This document shows positions 62,640-64,000 of a stretch of 64,000 nucleotides of DNA, in pieces. This DNA comes from JAJXZJ01 sp050012855 (GTDB lineage Bacteria > Verrucomicrobiota > Verrucomicrobiia > Limisphaerales > J093), in NCBI GenBank assembly GCA_050012855.1, contig JBEKGJ010000016.1:1-64000 (forward strand). Reading direction: 5' to 3'. Every line of letters begins with the position of its first letter. Positions within the stretch are counted from its first letter, which is position 1. Under the pieces are notes generated by a model that did not search any database, had not been told where the DNA came from, and was given only the letters and a program-made list of their open reading frames with translations. Position numbers and translations under genes: made by a program.

Positions 62640-63923
62640 TCATAGGGTCCACGGCGCCCGCATGGCGCGGGCGATCATGTTGTTGGCGGCGGCATCGTTC
62701 ACAAAGCGCTCCGCGCGGCGGTCCCAGCGCAAATCCAGGCCCAGGCGCATGGCAATGTTCGCCGCGTGACTCAGCGTGGTCGAACGATGCGCCACTTCGG
62801 CGTCCGCCACGGGGCGGGCGCGCGTCTTCACACAGTCCAGCCAGTTGCGGTGGTGCCCCGCCACCACGCTCCAATGGGTGTTGATTTTGACGTCCTCCAG
62901 CAGCGAGGCCGGGTGAGCGGTGAGCTGGCCCTCATCCGCCAGATCCACCCAACCTTCGGTGCCGACCCACCGCATGCCCTTGTCGCCTTCCCGCATGCGG
63001 ATTTCCAGACCGTCCTCGTAAGTGGCAATCACTTCGTAGCCCCACGCCGTGTCAAAGATGCCGTGCGCATGGAACCGCGCCTGCTTGACCTGGAACGATA
63101 CCGGGGCGTCCAGGTGGCTCGGACGCAGCATCTGCGCGATATCGTTGTAGTGCGCGCCCATATCCGTCATGCTCCCGCCCGCGTAATCGCTTATGTGGCG
63201 GAACGATCCCGACACCCGAACATCCGAATACGGCTGCGCGGGCGCTGGCCCGAGCCACATCTCGTAATCAATGTCCGGCGGGGCGGGGGTGATTTTGGGC
63301 GACTGCGGCCCGGGCGAGCCGCCCATGCGGTTGACCACATAGAGCAGCTTCCCAATCCGGCCGGACAAGGCGGTTTCGACGCAGAATCGGTAACTGGGCT
63401 GGCTGCGGCGTTGGGTGCCGCTTTGATAGACAATGCCGGCGTGTTTGACCGCATCGGCGACCGCGCGGCCTTCGGCGATGGTCACGCTCAGCGGCTTTTG
63501 GCAATAGATGTCCTTGCCGGCCTGCGCCGCGGCGATGGCAATGAGCGCGTGCCAGTGGTCTGGGGTCGCGCAGTAAATGGCATCGAGGTCGGGGCGGGCC
63601 ATCAGCTCGCGCCAATCGCGATAAACGGCGCAGTCCTGGTTTTGGTATTGGCGGTTGACCATCGCCGCCGCCTGGCGGAGGTTTTTCTCCTTAACATCAC
63701 AGACGGCCAGAATCTGAACGTCCGGCTGAGCGAGCAGGGAGGTCAGATCGAGGGTGCCCATGCCGCCGATACCGATGGCGCCCAGGGTGAGCCGCTGCGA
63801 CGGCGACGCGGCGCCAGCGTCTTTGCCCAGCGCCCGCGCGGGGAGGATTGACGGCAGGGCCAGGCCGGGCAGCGTGAGCGCCGTGCTTTTCAGAAAACTC
63901 CGCCGTGAACATGGTCTGTGCAT
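62640..63923 (-). CDS. Tat-exported Gfo/Idh/MocA-family oxidoreductase
   Basis: 427 residues. Twin-arginine signal in CSRRSFLKSTALTLPGLALP. Rossmann start LTLGAIGIGGMGTLDL, cofactor/catalytic EKP-like motif as IYCQKPLSVTIAEG (Glu replaced by Gln), YQSGTQRRSQPSYRF and SMTDMGAHYNDIAQ. This Q-K-P variant is common among the exported members of the family in this phylum. It is the first visible gene of the minus-strand glycan locus. Confidence 0.93.
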   Translation of the reverse strand: MHRPCSRRSFLKSTALTLPGLALPSILPARALGKDAGAASPSQRLTLGAIGIGGMGTLDLTSLLAQPDVQILAVCDVKEKNLRQAAAMVNRQYQNQDCAVYRDWRELMARPDLDAIYCATPDHWHALIAIAAAQAGKDIYCQKPLSVTIAEGRAVADAVKHAGIVYQSGTQRRSQPSYRFCVETALSGRIGKLLYVVNRMGGSPGPQSPKITPAPPDIDYEMWLGPAPAQPYSDVRVSGSFRHISDYAGGSMTDMGAHYNDIAQMLRPSHLDAPVSFQVKQARFHAHGIFDTAWGYEVIATYEDGLEIRMREGDKGMRWVGTEGWVDLADEGQLTAHPASLLEDVKINTHWSVVAGHHRNWLDCVKTRARPVADAEVAHRSTTLSHAANIAMRLGLDLRWDRRAERFVNDAAANNMIARAMRAPWTL

Positions 63924-63978
63924 TTCGTGTCTCCGTGGCGTTATAGATAGTTGCCCAAGTAATCGCCCAACGGACCCC

Positions 63979-63998
63979 GCCGCGTGAAGGCACGCGGC
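63979..63998. repeat. Perfect 8-bp hairpin at the right edge
   Basis: GCCGCGTG-AAGG-CACGCGGC. It lies about 56 nt upstream of the Gfo/Idh start. It may end a gene beyond the window or be a spacer palindrome. Confidence 0.45.
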
Positions 63999-64000
63999 CT

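Noticed and set aside
63924..63975. Promoter with TATAAC upstream of the last Gfo/Idh gene
   Set aside because: The best -35 candidate (TTGGGC) is 19 nt away and weak; not enough to call.

Overview
The window looks like chromosomal DNA of a high-G+C Verrucomicrobiota, most plausibly of the Pedosphaerales/Limisphaerales type. The reasons are: many Tat-exported Gfo/Idh/MocA oxidoreductases and sugar isomerases, DUF1080 proteins, HEAT+DUF1080 and LamG+GH95 fusions, huge secreted beta-rich proteins with YDG, PATR-like, lamin-tail and CotH domains, and intergenic spacers full of short palindromic repeats. This assignment is inferred from gene content only. I saw no tRNA, rRNA, CRISPR array or transposase gene.

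Left to right. 1-8625 (minus): most of a giant secreted protein (at least 2875 residues) that runs off the left edge and ends there in near-identical 324-bp YDG repeats. 8626-9678: repeat-rich spacer. 9679-12535: a small ORF, nadB and panC. 12611-17055 (plus): DUF1080, a GH20-like hydrolase, a POT transporter and an RlmI-type methyltransferase. 17130-22298: a YhiN-type flavoprotein, a GH130-like enzyme with a sodium:solute symporter, and an RfaE2-like nucleotidyltransferase. 22533-29156 (minus): a DUF5989/carbamoyltransferase/SxtJ trio followed by an ABC-2 ATPase, permease and an anchored 511-residue protein. 29401-34954 (minus): a strong sigma70-type promoter, a 36-codon ORF coupled to a Tat-exported DUF6916 protein, three tandem tail-collar (MdpB-like) proteins and a large beta-helix/Ig protein; a GNAT enzyme and a second DUF6916 protein lie beside it. 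36139-37643: an MFS nucleoside-type permease coupled to a truncated NCS1 permease. 37991-43195: a 1734-residue CotH/lamin-tail protein. 43426-49117: a minimal zincin peptidase, a second symporter with a small accessory protein, a threonine aldolase and an HD-domain protein. 49136-51386: an isomerase/oxidoreductase pair. 51638-53670: a zinc-free MDR reductase, an attC-like site and a 2TM-receiver protein. 54112-63923 (minus): a glycan locus with a sialidase-like protein, GH95 fucosidase, DUF2961, HEAT+DUF1080 and Gfo/Idh.

Functionally the window mixes housekeeping biosynthesis (NAD, CoA, ADP-heptose), a saccharolytic programme (GH20, GH130, GH95, sialidase-like, three DUF1080/DUF2961 proteins, symporters) and several surface or secreted structures. 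The most original parts are the tail-collar/DUF6916 operon with its coupled leader ORF, the carbamoyltransferase trio, and the possible integron-type cassette carrying the 2TM-receiver gene.
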